Shown here in pieces: positions 34,469-43,465 of a stretch of DNA of 64,000 nucleotides. The position numbers and the translations under genes were made by a program. The stretch comes from Ahniella affigens. GTDB taxonomy: Bacteria; Pseudomonadota; Gammaproteobacteria; Xanthomonadales; Ahniellaceae. How positions within the stretch are numbered: position 1 is the first letter of the stretch; every line of letters begins with the position of its first letter. The notes beneath the pieces were generated by a model, which saw only the letters and a list, made by a program, of their open reading frames with translations, did not search any database and was not told the DNA's origin. The DNA lies in NCBI RefSeq assembly GCF_003015185.1, contig NZ_CP027860.1, positions 4,805,001-4,869,000 of the forward strand, in the 5' to 3' direction.

Positions 34469-36541
34469 ATGAATCAGAATCTGCTGATTGAACTTGGCAC
34501 TGAAGAACTGCCGCCGAAGGCGCTTGATGAACTGTCGAATGCGTTTGTCGATGGCGTGGTCGCCGGCCTGACGAAGCGCGGGATCGCGTTCAACGAGCAA
34601 GGCGTCCATCGCCTGAACTCGCCACGTCGGCTCGCAGTTATCGTTGAAGACGTCGCTGATACGCAGCCTGAGCAAAAGCTTGAGCGTCGTGGCCCTGCGG
34701 TAAATGCCAGCGTCGGCGCTGACGGCGCACCGAGCAAGGCCTTGGTGGGCTTTGCCGCGAGCTGCGGCGTGACCGTCGACGCGCTCGAAAAGCTGGAAAC
34801 CGACAAGGGCGCCTGGTTTGTGCATCGCTCGGTGAAGCCGGGCGCCGCCACGACGAGTCTGCTCGGCGACATCATCGATGAGTCGCTGAAAGCGCTGCCG
34901 ATTCCAAAGCCGATGCGCTGGTCAGACAAAGAGTTCCAGTTCGTGCGTCCGGCGCATTGGTTGGTCGTGCTGTATGGCACTGATGTGGTGCCCGCGACGA
35001 TTCTGGGCCTGCAGTCAGATCGGATGAGCCGCGGTCATCGCTTCCATCACCCGCAAGCGGTGTGGATCAATGATGCGAACGGCTATATCGATGCGCTGCG
35101 TGCGGCGAAGGTGCTGGTGAATCCGAATGAGCGCCGCGAGCGCGTGCTAGCCGAAGTTTCCCGTGTGGCCGGCGCCACCGGCGGCCGGCCGCGTCTGCGC
35201 CCGGAGCTCTTGGAAGAGGTCAAGAATCTGGTCGAATGGCCGGTCGCGATTGCGTGCACCTTTGAGCCGGAGTTCCTGAAGGTGCCGCAGGAAGCACTGA
35301 TCACGACGATGGAGAGCAATCAGAAGTTCTTCCCGGTGTTCGATGCGGCGGGTCACTTGACTGAGCATTTTATTGGCATTGCGAACATCGACAGCAAGGA
35401 TCCGTCTGAAATTCGTAAGGGCTATGAGCGCGTGATCCGCCCGCGTTTTGCGGACGCCAAGTTCTTCTTTGATGATGACTTGAAGACACCGCTCGCGTCG
35501 CATCAGGAGTCGCTGAAGAACGTCACGTATCAGGCCAAGCTTGGCTCGGTGTGGGACAAGGTGTGCCGCGTCGCTGAGCTTGCGCGCGTCATCGCAGGTC
35601 GCGTGGGCGTCGACGCGGCGTCTTCAACGAAAGCCGCAGCATTAGCAAAGTGCGACCTGATGACCCGCATGGTCGGTGAGTTCCCCGAGTTGCAGGGCAT
35701 CATGGGTCGGACGTATGCGTTGACGCAGGGCGAACCGGCGCCGATCGCCGCCGCGCTGGATGAGTTCTATCAGCCGCGATTTGCGGGCGATGCGATTGCG
35801 CCGAGCGCGCTCGGCCAGGTGCTCGCCATTGCCGAAAAGCTGGACACGCTTGCTGGCATGTTTGCGATTGGCCAAAAGCCGACGGGCAACAAGGACCCGT
35901 TCTCGCTGCGCCGGAACGCGTTGGGTTTGGCGCGGACGTTGATTGAGGGTGGGTTGGATCTGGATGTGCGGGCGCTGATTCTCGATGCCCTGTCGCCGCT
36001 GGCTCAGGACAAGTCGGCGGCGATTGCTGAGGACCTGTATGAGTTCATTCTCGAACGCCTGCGCGGCTATTTCGCCGAGCAAGGTGCCACGCCACAGCAG
36101 TTCGATGCCGTGGCGGCGCTCAAGCCGTCCAGCCTGCTCGACTTTGCCGCACGCTTGAAAGCGGTTCGAGCGTTCAGTGAGTTGCCGGAAGCCGTGCAGT
36201 TGGCCGCAGCGAACAAGCGGTGCGGGAATATTCTGAAGCAGGCTCGAGACAAGAACGAAGCAATTGCAGATTTCGTCCAGCCGCACGCATTGACGGCTGG
36301 AGCGGAAGCCGAGTTGGCTGCTGCATTGACCAAAGCTGACCTTGACACCCGCCCCTACATCAAGTCTCGTGACTACGTTCAGACTCTGACACGCCTTGCA
36401 GAACTTCGGCAGCCGATCGATGCTTTCTTCGATACGGTCATGGTGATGGATCCTGACTCAGCAAAGCGATCCAATCGTCTCCGCTTGCTGACAAACATGC
36501 GCGATTTGTTTGCGTCAGTCGCAGCGATTGATTTGCTGTGA
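34469..36541 (+). CDS. glyS: Glycyl-tRNA synthetase beta subunit
   Basis: A 690-residue tRNA-binding subunit. The N terminus MNQNLLIELGTEELPPKAL is diagnostic, as are KPMRWSDKEFQFVRPAHWLV, TTMESNQKFFPVFD and RYADAKFFFDDDLK-like sequence (PRFADAKFFFDDDLKTPLAS). The HD-like middle and the C-terminal anticodon-binding DALR-type region (DSAKRSNRLRLLTNMRDLF) are intact. Length matches the family (about 690). It is the second gene of the glyQS operon, and a CCCTCTCCC repeat follows it by 37 nt. Confidence 0.98.
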   Translation: MNQNLLIELGTEELPPKALDELSNAFVDGVVAGLTKRGIAFNEQGVHRLNSPRRLAVIVEDVADTQPEQKLERRGPAVNASVGADGAPSKALVGFAASCGVTVDALEKLETDKGAWFVHRSVKPGAATTSLLGDIIDESLKALPIPKPMRWSDKEFQFVRPAHWLVVLYGTDVVPATILGLQSDRMSRGHRFHHPQAVWINDANGYIDALRAAKVLVNPNERRERVLAEVSRVAGATGGRPRLRPELLEEVKNLVEWPVAIACTFEPEFLKVPQEALITTMESNQKFFPVFDAAGHLTEHFIGIANIDSKDPSEIRKGYERVIRPRFADAKFFFDDDLKTPLASHQESLKNVTYQAKLGSVWDKVCRVAELARVIAGRVGVDAASSTKAAALAKCDLMTRMVGEFPELQGIMGRTYALTQGEPAPIAAALDEFYQPRFAGDAIAPSALGQVLAIAEKLDTLAGMFAIGQKPTGNKDPFSLRRNALGLARTLIEGGLDLDVRALILDALSPLAQDKSAAIAEDLYEFILERLRGYFAEQGATPQQFDAVAALKPSSLLDFAARLKAVRAFSELPEAVQLAAANKRCGNILKQARDKNEAIADFVQPHALTAGAEAELAAALTKADLDTRPYIKSRDYVQTLTRLAELRQPIDAFFDTVMVMDPDSAKRSNRLRLLTNMRDLFASVAAIDLL

Positions 36542-36578
36542 TCAGGCGAGGCTGTTGCGCAGAGCTTGTGAACTCTTA

Positions 36579-36624
36579 GCAAGTAGCCCTCTCCCCATCC
36601 CTCTCCCACTCGCGTGGGAGAGGG
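36579..36624 (+). repeat. CCCTCTCCC-family REP unit (left copy of a pair)
   Basis: A 46-bp unit starting GCAAGTAGCCCTCTCCCCAT and ending in the hairpin CCCTCTCCCAC..GTGGGAGAGGG. The partner in inverted orientation is at 36767-36812, so the two form a doublet with a 142-bp centre. It lies 37 nt after glyS and could end its transcript. Confidence 0.85.
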
Positions 36625-36766
36625 GGCTTTCCTTCCGCGCCGCTGTTCATCTCGGCCTGGAACATCAATCTCTTCTGATTCGCGGGCCTGTGGGCGCCAA
36701 GATCGAATCGCCCTAGGCAGTTGCAATCGCCCCCAACCTTGCAATCGCGGACGAGCGAGATCAGCT

Positions 36767-36812
36767 CCCTCTCCCACGCGAGTGGGAGAGGGCTGGGGAG
36801 AGGGCTACTTGC
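36767..36812 (-). repeat. CCCTCTCCC-family REP unit (right copy of a pair)
   Basis: Reverse complement of the unit at 36579-36624, with near-identical sequence ending GGGCTACTTGC. The reverse complement of its CTA (36805-36807) supplies the distal stop codon of the broken DUF559 gene. Confidence 0.85.
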
Positions 36813-37137
36813 CGAGCTCATTCCAGATCACAGACAGGACCGCCGTCAGCTTGTCGTTCACGTCACTGTTCCAAAACCGCAGCACCCGAAACCCTCGCTC
36901 TTGCTAGTAGTTGGTCCGTCGGCAATCGTAGTCCGCCGCGTCAGCATGCTGACTACCATCCAGCTCAATGATCAGTTGGCACTGTAGGCAAACGAAGTCC
37001 ACCACGAACGGCCCGATCGGATATTGGCGCCGAAAATGGAACCCCCGAAAACGCTTTGCGCGCAAGTGCCTCCAGAGCATTCGCTCCTCGTCCGTTAGCT
37101 GATTCCGAAGGATTCGCGCTGTCTGTTCGCGCCACAT
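36805..37137 (-). pseudogene. DUF559 (Vsr-like endonuclease fold) gene with internal amber codon
   Basis: The frame begins MWREQTARILRNQLTDEERM and contains the DUF559 core FHFRRQYPIGPFVVDFVC and IIELDGSQH, the restriction-endonuclease-like Asp/Glu-x-Asp site. At codon 78 it meets TAG (36904-36906) after RRTNY. Read through this codon, the same frame continues QERGFRVLRFWNSDV and ends at a second TAG (36805-36807), giving exactly the family's usual 110-residue length with no other damage. Relatives have Leu after the Tyr, so one TTG-to-TAG change is likely. Either a recent nonsense mutation or an amber read in vivo; a 77-residue truncated protein is the default reading. Its DNA role is unknown. 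Confidence 0.8.
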
Positions 37138-37414
37138 AGCGATGCCTTAGTGTCTCTCTATCGGTCGATTGTCCCCCGCATTCGGGACGGCTTTGACCAG
37201 ACGGCGACGTTGCATGCGAGCGTTGTGCGCCAATGTAGTCGACGCGGGTTGGGATTGAGTCACGTGAAGACGCATTTGAGTCGCCATCTAGTCGCTCCTG
37301 ACGTCCGCAACCGGCCGACGATCCGCTCCCTGCTGCACCGCAGCTTGCCCCATGGTCCACTGGTGAACAATCGATTCCTGTGGCTCAGTGTGCACCATCA
37401 CTGGGAGGTGAGTC
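37138..37414. other. Intergenic stretch upstream of the esterase gene
   Basis: About 277 nt between the DUF559 start (leftward) and the esterase start (rightward). No gene, repeat or clear promoter was recognised; frames crossing it extend into the esterase gene in the wrong phase. Confidence 0.4.
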
Positions 37415-39238
37415 ATGGTCACGATGGTTCGGCAGTTGGGTGGGTTTGGTTTGCGGTGTCGGCGCTTGGCGCTGGCGGTTTTTGGGCTTGGTGCATTGAT
37501 CAGTCATCCGGTATTCGCGCTCAGCGAAGTCACGGGATTTGGCAGCAATCCCGGCAATCTACGGATGTTCAAATACGTGCCAGCCAGCTTGCCAGCAGGC
37601 GCGCCGCTCGTGGTGGCGCTGCACGGCTGCGCACAGTCGGCCAGCAGTTACGACGCGGAAACCGGCTGGGAACTGCTCGCGAATCGCTATCAGTTCGCCG
37701 TACTCCTGCCGCAGCAACAAAGTGCGAACAATTCGAGTTCCTGTTTCAACTGGTTTGAGCTCGGCGATATTTCTCGCGGCCAGGGCGAAGCGTTGTCGAT
37801 CAAGCAGATGGTCGATCGGATGATCACCGATCACAGCAGCAACACGAGCAAGGTCTACGTCACCGGATTGTCGGCGGGCGGCGCGATGACGTCAGTAATG
37901 CTCGCCGCCTACCCCGACGTATTTGCGGGTGGCGCAATCATCGCTGGCATTCCGCATCGTTGTGCCACGTCGCAGTCCGCCGCCTTCAGCTGCATGAATC
38001 CCGGCAGCGATCAGACGCCCACGAGCTGGGGTGACAAAGTCCGCGCATCGTCTACATGGACTGGACCTTGGCCGATCGTGTCGATCTGGCACGGCGATGC
38101 CGATTTCACCGTGCGACCAATGAATCTGACCGAATCGATGGAGCAATGGACCAACGTACACGGCATCGACCAGACCGCCGATGTCAGCGATACGGTTGGT
38201 GGTTTTCCGCACAAGGTCTACAAGACGACGGGTGGTGTGCCAAAAGTGGAGACCTACACGATCACCGGTATGGGCCATGGCACGCCGGTCGACCCCGGCA
38301 CCGGCGAAACGCAATGCGGCACGGCGGGCGCCTACATTCTCGACGTGAATATCTGCTCCAGCTACTACATCGCGCGCTGGTTCGGGCTCGACAATCTGGA
38401 TGCGGTGCCGCCTACCGTCAGTCTGACGGCGCCACTGGATGGCGCGAGTGTCAGTGGCTCGGTGCCGGTGTCGGCCAATGCAAGCGATAACATCGGCGTC
38501 GACCGCGTGGAGTTTCTGCTTGATGGCGCGCTGTTGCAGTCCGACAACACCTCGCCTTACAGCATCACCTGGAACAGCGCGAGCAGCAGCAACGGCACTC
38601 ACACGCTGCAAGCACGCGCCTACGATCTGGCAGGCAATGTCGCAACGTCTGCGTTGGCAACCGTCACAGTCAGTGGCGGTACTTCTGGCGGCACCCCGGT
38701 GACGGTGAGCTTCAGCAACGAGAGTGCCAACGATGGCTATGTCAAAGCAAACAGTGGCGGCGGTGCGCCAGCGGTCGGCACATTGGAATCCACACTTGGT
38801 CTCGCCATTGGTCGTGGCACGGACAGCAAGTTCAATCGCACCATGCTGTCGTTTGACACCAGCAGCCTCCCCGATACCGCAACGGTCACCGCAGCTACCT
38901 TGACCGTGTCGTACCGGAGTGCGTCGGGCGATCCGTGGGCAAGCCCGAGTGGCAATACGCTGGTCATCGATATCAAGAACGCTTGCTTTGACGCCTGCAC
39001 GATCGAAACGACCGATTGGGCCGCGGCAGCGACCGCCAATGCCGTCGCGCAGATTCCGAAATTCACCGGCAGCAATCAGGCCAGCACGCTGTTCAATGCA
39101 AGTGGTCTCGGGGCCATCAGCAAGACCGGTCGAACGCAGCTGAAACTCCGCTTCAGCGCCGATCAAACCGCGACAAACTACATCTGGATCGGCAATAACG
39201 CGACGGGTGCGAGCTTGAGCGTGACGTATACGCCATGA
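37415..39238 (+). CDS. Extracellular PHB depolymerase-family esterase with Ig-like and C-terminal accessory domains
   Basis: A 607-residue secreted alpha/beta hydrolase. A long signal peptide (about residues 1-35, ending HPVFALS) precedes the catalytic domain (40-330): oxyanion region VVALHGCAQSASSY, nucleophile in GLSAGGAMT (about S152), acid in WHGDADFTV and His in TGMGHGTPV. An Ig-like domain follows (about 333-425, PPTVSLTAPLDGASVSGSVP, typical Big-type). The last domain (about 430-607, YVKANSGGGAPAVGTLEST, with FDTSSLPDTATVTAATL) resembles DNRLRE-type carbohydrate or surface modules. Likely substrates are polyhydroxyalkanoates or feruloyl-type esters. GGGAGGTGAG precedes the ATG. A type II secretion system is encoded nearby. 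Confidence 0.88.
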   Translation: MVTMVRQLGGFGLRCRRLALAVFGLGALISHPVFALSEVTGFGSNPGNLRMFKYVPASLPAGAPLVVALHGCAQSASSYDAETGWELLANRYQFAVLLPQQQSANNSSSCFNWFELGDISRGQGEALSIKQMVDRMITDHSSNTSKVYVTGLSAGGAMTSVMLAAYPDVFAGGAIIAGIPHRCATSQSAAFSCMNPGSDQTPTSWGDKVRASSTWTGPWPIVSIWHGDADFTVRPMNLTESMEQWTNVHGIDQTADVSDTVGGFPHKVYKTTGGVPKVETYTITGMGHGTPVDPGTGETQCGTAGAYILDVNICSSYYIARWFGLDNLDAVPPTVSLTAPLDGASVSGSVPVSANASDNIGVDRVEFLLDGALLQSDNTSPYSITWNSASSSNGTHTLQARAYDLAGNVATSALATVTVSGGTSGGTPVTVSFSNESANDGYVKANSGGGAPAVGTLESTLGLAIGRGTDSKFNRTMLSFDTSSLPDTATVTAATLTVSYRSASGDPWASPSGNTLVIDIKNACFDACTIETTDWAAAATANAVAQIPKFTGSNQASTLFNASGLGAISKTGRTQLKLRFSADQTATNYIWIGNNATGASLSVTYTP

Positions 39239-39346
39239 CGGTCCGGATTCGTGGCTCGGTTGCAACTCGGGCGCGACGGGCGCGGATCACCAGTCGTTGA
39301 ATTCGGGTCACAACATCAACGCACGCCGGCACGGCATACTGTCGGC

Positions 39347-40267
39347 GTGCAGAACGAACCGTCCAGCCCCCAACATGTTCTCGTCACCGGCAGCAGTGGC
39401 CGAGTTGGCAGCGCTGTGTGCGCGGCATTGAAGGCAGCAGGACTGACGGCACGTGGACTGGATCGGGTTGCTGGCCCAAACACCCAGGTGCAGTCCGAGA
39501 TCGATGATTTGCCCACGTTGCGGCAGGCCTTGCGCGGCATCGATGCGGTGGTTCATTGCGCCGCCTTGCACGCCCCGCATGTTGGCCAATATGCCGATGC
39601 CGAGTTTCGTCGCATCAACGTCGACGCCACGCGCCAGCTTGCCGAATTGAGCGTAGCCATGGGCATCGGGCGATTCGTGTTTACGAGCACGACGGCACTC
39701 TATGGACGGGCCGCGGAGCGCCCGGATCGAACGGCGTGGATCGATATCGATACCCCAGCCGAGCCCGACACGATCTATCACCACACCAAGCTGGACGCGG
39801 AGCACGTGCTGCTGACGTTGGCCGAGTCGGCGTCGATCAGCCTCAGCATCCTTCGGATGTCGCGCTGTTTTCCAGAGCCGGCCGATCAGATGGCCGTGCA
39901 TCGTCTGCACCGCGGCGTCGATGTCCGCGACGTGGCTGCAGCGCATGCGCAGGCGTTGCGCCAAACCATTGGCGTTCGGCGCTGGCTCGTCTCGGCCACG
40001 CCCGTGTTCAAGCGCGAGGATTTGCCCCGATTGTTTGACGAGGCCGATCGGGTGATTTTCGAGCGCGCCCCCGGGTTGGCCCAAGCCTTTGCCGTCCGCG
40101 GCTGGCCGCTACCCAGGCATCTCGATCGCGTTTATGACCCGGGACTGGGGCCGATGACCGCGGGTTGGCGCCCGGCGCATGGCTGGGAAGCTGTTCTGAA
40201 TGCGCTGGCGGAGGGCCGACTGACGGTATTGGCCGCATCGCCAAACAGCGGCACGCGCGACGCCTGA
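39347..40267 (+). CDS. NAD(P)-dependent epimerase/dehydratase (extended SDR) family protein
   Basis: A 306-residue Rossmann-fold oxidoreductase. The nucleotide motif TGSSGRVG lies at residues 14-21, followed by NAD-binding and catalytic elements: VVHCAALHAP, FVFTSTTALYGR and Y144-x3-K148 in YHHTKLDAE. The C-terminal half binds the sugar or other substrate, as in nucleotide-sugar epimerases. The start is taken as GTG at 39347 because the Rossmann strand starts 10 residues later; the frame extends to 39251 but the first 32 residues look non-coding. The substrate is not known. It stands alone between the esterase and gspC. Confidence 0.8.
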   Translation: MQNEPSSPQHVLVTGSSGRVGSAVCAALKAAGLTARGLDRVAGPNTQVQSEIDDLPTLRQALRGIDAVVHCAALHAPHVGQYADAEFRRINVDATRQLAELSVAMGIGRFVFTSTTALYGRAAERPDRTAWIDIDTPAEPDTIYHHTKLDAEHVLLTLAESASISLSILRMSRCFPEPADQMAVHRLHRGVDVRDVAAAHAQALRQTIGVRRWLVSATPVFKREDLPRLFDEADRVIFERAPGLAQAFAVRGWPLPRHLDRVYDPGLGPMTAGWRPAHGWEAVLNALAEGRLTVLAASPNSGTRDA

Positions 40268-40528
40268 GGGAACTGTCTGGGGCTGCGACGGCATCCGGAC
40301 TCGGGTGATTTTGACTTGATAATCAAATATTTAACACGCTTTCTGGCTTGATTCGAGAATCCGGACGCGGCGCCGGGACGACGAGTCGGATCGGAATGCC
40401 GCATCAGCGATGGCTATCCGAACGTCGCGAAACACGGCAAAACACCCCATTTGACAATTCGCCCGCCAAAGAAATAGCTGTTTTTTCAATATCTTGGTAG
40501 GCTTCGCAAAACCAAGGTCTCAAGAGCG

Positions 40529-41476
40529 ATGTGGGCAAAGGCAAGCGAGTTCTTCAGTGAATCCAAAGAAGCGGTGTGGCTGGCCCAGCTTGGTATTGCT
40601 GCGGCGGCGGCGGGCATGCTCTGGATCCTGTTGCAACTCCTTTGGTTAGGGCTCGGCTGGTCGGCACCTTTGCCGCAAGCGGCCATCCTGCCGACGACGT
40701 CCGCAGTGCCGCAATCCAGCACGACGTCGCTCGCGGCTTGGCATTTGTTTGGCAACGCGAAATTGCTGGCTGACCCGCGCGCGCAAGCGCAGCTGGCGCC
40801 TACGACGACGCTGAATGTCACGCTGACCGGCGTGCTCGCCTCCAGCGATCCGCGTGCCGGTGTGGCGTTCATTGCCGGTGGCGATGGTGAGCCGCAAAAG
40901 ATCCGCGTGGGCGAAGAAATCCAGTCCGGTGTGATGCTCGACCAGGTCTACCCGGATCGTGTCATCTTAAATCGCGGCGGCAATCTGGAATCGCTGCCGC
41001 TGCGCGAAGACAGCGGCGCCAGTTCGGGCAACAACACCCGTTCGACTGGTCGCGCGACAGCCAGCAATTCGACCATGCCGACACCGAGCCAGAACACGAG
41101 TTTCATGGCCCAGGTCGGTCAAATACAAGGCCCGGTCGGTGCGCCCAACATTCCGGCACAGGGCATCGACCTGGAAGCCGTGCGCAAGCAGTATGACGTC
41201 GACCCGATGGCGCTTGCCCGTGCCATCACGCCCTCTCCGGTGATGGTCAACGGTGAATTTGTCGGCGTTCGGTTAAATGCCGGCCCGCAGCAATCCATGT
41301 TGCAAAAGCTCGGCTTGCAACCAGAGGACATCGTGACCTCGGTCAACGGCCAGTCGATCACCGACCCGTCCCGCATACAGGGCATCGTCGCCGGACTCGG
41401 CAATGCAACGAGCGTCAGCATCCAGGTGCTGCGCAACGGTAAGCCCCAAACACTCACCCTCAACGTCCCACGCTGA
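40529..41476 (+). CDS. gspC: Type II secretion system protein GspC
   Basis: A 315-residue inner-membrane protein with one N-terminal membrane helix (LGIAAAAAGMLWILLQLLWLGLGW). A periplasmic homology region contacts the secretin GspD (about 85-160: LNVTLTGVLASSDPRAGVAFI, IRVGEEIQSGVMLDQVYPDRVIL). A C-terminal PDZ domain follows (about 230-315: GVRLNAGPQQSMLQKLGLQPEDIVTSVNG). A Ser/Thr/Asn-rich linker joins the two. A perfect TTGACA (40451-40456) lies upstream, but its -10 (TAGCTG at 18 nt) is weak. It heads gspC-gspD-gspE, with 8 nt to gspD. Confidence 0.93.
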   Translation: MWAKASEFFSESKEAVWLAQLGIAAAAAGMLWILLQLLWLGLGWSAPLPQAAILPTTSAVPQSSTTSLAAWHLFGNAKLLADPRAQAQLAPTTTLNVTLTGVLASSDPRAGVAFIAGGDGEPQKIRVGEEIQSGVMLDQVYPDRVILNRGGNLESLPLREDSGASSGNNTRSTGRATASNSTMPTPSQNTSFMAQVGQIQGPVGAPNIPAQGIDLEAVRKQYDVDPMALARAITPSPVMVNGEFVGVRLNAGPQQSMLQKLGLQPEDIVTSVNGQSITDPSRIQGIVAGLGNATSVSIQVLRNGKPQTLTLNVPR

Positions 41477-41484
41477 GAGATGCC

Positions 41485-43446
41485 ATGAAGAAATCCCTGC
41501 TCGCCCTGCTCCTGATGATCGCCTTAAACGCCGAAGCGCAGGAACAGACGCATACGTTGAATCTCAAAGACTCCGACATCCGGGTGCTGATCGCCTCGGT
41601 CAGCGAGATCACCGGCAAGAATTTCATTGTCGATCCGCGTGTCGAGGGCAAGGTCAATGTGGTGTCGGCAAAGCCCATGAAGGCCGACGAGGTCTATCAG
41701 GTCTTTGAGTCGGTGCTCCGAGTGCATGGTTACGCACTGATTCCAGCGGGCAACATGGTCAAAATTCTGCCCGAGGCCGTCGCCAAGCAGGACGGCGCCG
41801 CGAGCCTCAACGGCGGCAATGGCCCCGACTCCTTGGTCACGCGCGTCATTCCGGTGCGCTACGTGGCGCCGGCGCAAGTGGTGCAAGTGCTCGCACCACT
41901 GGTGCCGCAGACTGGCAGCGTGGTCGTCAGCCCAGCCGGCAACTCGGTAATCATCACGGACCGCGCCGGCAATGCGACACGCCTGGAAAAGCTGATTCAA
42001 CGGATCGATATCGAGAGCGACTCGGCAATCGAGATCATCAACCTGAGCCACGCCAACGCGAGTGAAGTGGCCAACACGGTCAACCGGCTCAGCGATAAGA
42101 ACACGCCGGCCGGCACGCCCGCTGCGAATGCGGTGGCCGATCCGCGGACGAACTCGATTCTGCTGTCGGGCGACCCGAGTGCGCGCCTGCGTCTGCGCGC
42201 CTTGATCGGGCACTTGGATACGCCGTTGGGCGACAACGATGCCACCGAGGTGGTGTACCTGCATTACGCAAAGGCCGAAGATCTGGTGTCGGTGCTCGAC
42301 GGCGTTGCCCAGACCCTGACCGGCGAATCTGCCGGCACCGCCGAAAACCCCGGTAAGCGCAGCGCGACCATTCAGACCCACAAAGAAACGAATTCGCTGA
42401 TCATCACCGCGGCGCCAGCAGTGTTTCGAGAACTGCAGGCCGTGATCCGGCAGCTTGATGTGCGCCGCCCGCAAGTGATGATCGAAGCCATCATCGCCGA
42501 AGTATCGGACGAGGCATTGAAGGAAATTGGCGTGCAGTGGCAAGCCACGGATTCGCTGAACGGCTCTGAAGGTTTCATTGGCGGCACCAACTTTCCCGAT
42601 ACCAACAGCGGTGGCAGCATTGTCGGGGCCATCACAAATCCGCTGGCCGCACTCGGCCGCGGATTCAATGTGGGCTACATCACTGGGACCACCACACTGC
42701 CCGGCACGGACACCACAGTGTACGAGATTGGTGCGCTGGCGAAGTTGCTAAAGGGCGATGGTCGTTCGAACATTCTGTCGATGCCGTCCATCGTGACGCT
42801 CGACAACAAGGAAGCGAATATCTCGGTGGGTCAGGAGGTGCCGTTCCTCACTGGTTCTTACACCAACACCGGCACCAACGGCGGTGGTAGCAACCAGCCC
42901 AACAATCCGTTTCAGACGATCGAGCGCAAGGAAGTCGGCATCAAGTTGACGGTCACGCCTCAGGTCAATGAAGGCGACTCGGTGGCACTCGACATCTTCC
43001 AGGAAGTGTCGTCGTTGGCGCCAACGCCGCAGGGTGCAACCGACCTCGTCACCAACAAGCGCGAAATCTCGACGAGCGTGCTCGTTCCCGATGGCGGCAT
43101 GCTGGTGCTGGGCGGCTTGATTTCGAATCAGGTGGACCAGAGTGTGAGCAAGGTGCCTGGGCTGGGCGATATCCCGCTGCTCGGCAACTTGTTCAAATAC
43201 CGCAATAGCAAGGCTCAGAAGCGCAACCTGATGGTGTTCCTGCGCCCGACCATTCTCCGTGATGCCGAGACCGAGCGGGCCTTGTCGCAAGAGCTCTACA
43301 ACCGCATGCGCGGCGAGCAGATTCAGGCGCGCGACAATCGCGATGCGATGTATCGGCCGGATCAAATGCCGTTGCTGCCGGAATGGGGCGAACCGCTGCG
43401 CGCGGACCCGCGTGCCGCAGCCGGCATGACCCCGCACAACGAGTAA
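41485..43446 (+). CDS. gspD: Type II secretion system secretin GspD
   Basis: A 653-residue outer-membrane channel. It has a signal peptide ([18 protein letters not shown]) and an N0 domain ([36 protein letters not shown]). N1-N3 repeats follow, with the typical [20 protein letters not shown] and [20 protein letters not shown]. The secretin core is [17 protein letters not shown]-like (VRRPQ region), [23 protein letters not shown] and [41 protein letters not shown]. The short hydrophilic tail after the barrel could hold a pilotin-binding segment, but no pilotin gene is seen. Confidence 0.95.
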   Translation: MKKSLLALLLMIALNAEAQEQTHTLNLKDSDIRVLIASVSEITGKNFIVDPRVEGKVNVVSAKPMKADEVYQVFESVLRVHGYALIPAGNMVKILPEAVAKQDGAASLNGGNGPDSLVTRVIPVRYVAPAQVVQVLAPLVPQTGSVVVSPAGNSVIITDRAGNATRLEKLIQRIDIESDSAIEIINLSHANASEVANTVNRLSDKNTPAGTPAANAVADPRTNSILLSGDPSARLRLRALIGHLDTPLGDNDATEVVYLHYAKAEDLVSVLDGVAQTLTGESAGTAENPGKRSATIQTHKETNSLIITAAPAVFRELQAVIRQLDVRRPQVMIEAIIAEVSDEALKEIGVQWQATDSLNGSEGFIGGTNFPDTNSGGSIVGAITNPLAALGRGFNVGYITGTTTLPGTDTTVYEIGALAKLLKGDGRSNILSMPSIVTLDNKEANISVGQEVPFLTGSYTNTGTNGGGSNQPNNPFQTIERKEVGIKLTVTPQVNEGDSVALDIFQEVSSLAPTPQGATDLVTNKREISTSVLVPDGGMLVLGGLISNQVDQSVSKVPGLGDIPLLGNLFKYRNSKAQKRNLMVFLRPTILRDAETERALSQELYNRMRGEQIQARDNRDAMYRPDQMPLLPEWGEPLRADPRAAAGMTPHNE

Positions 43447-43465
43447 GCAGCAGGCAGGTGTAGCG

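Noticed and set aside
37892-39265. 457-codon frame antisense to the esterase
   Set aside because: Opposite a gene with signal peptide and catalytic triad; Arg-rich, low-complexity translation.
40311-40336. AT-rich patch with TTGACT as a gspC promoter
   Set aside because: No -10 box at acceptable spacing; it lies over 190 nt from the gspC start.
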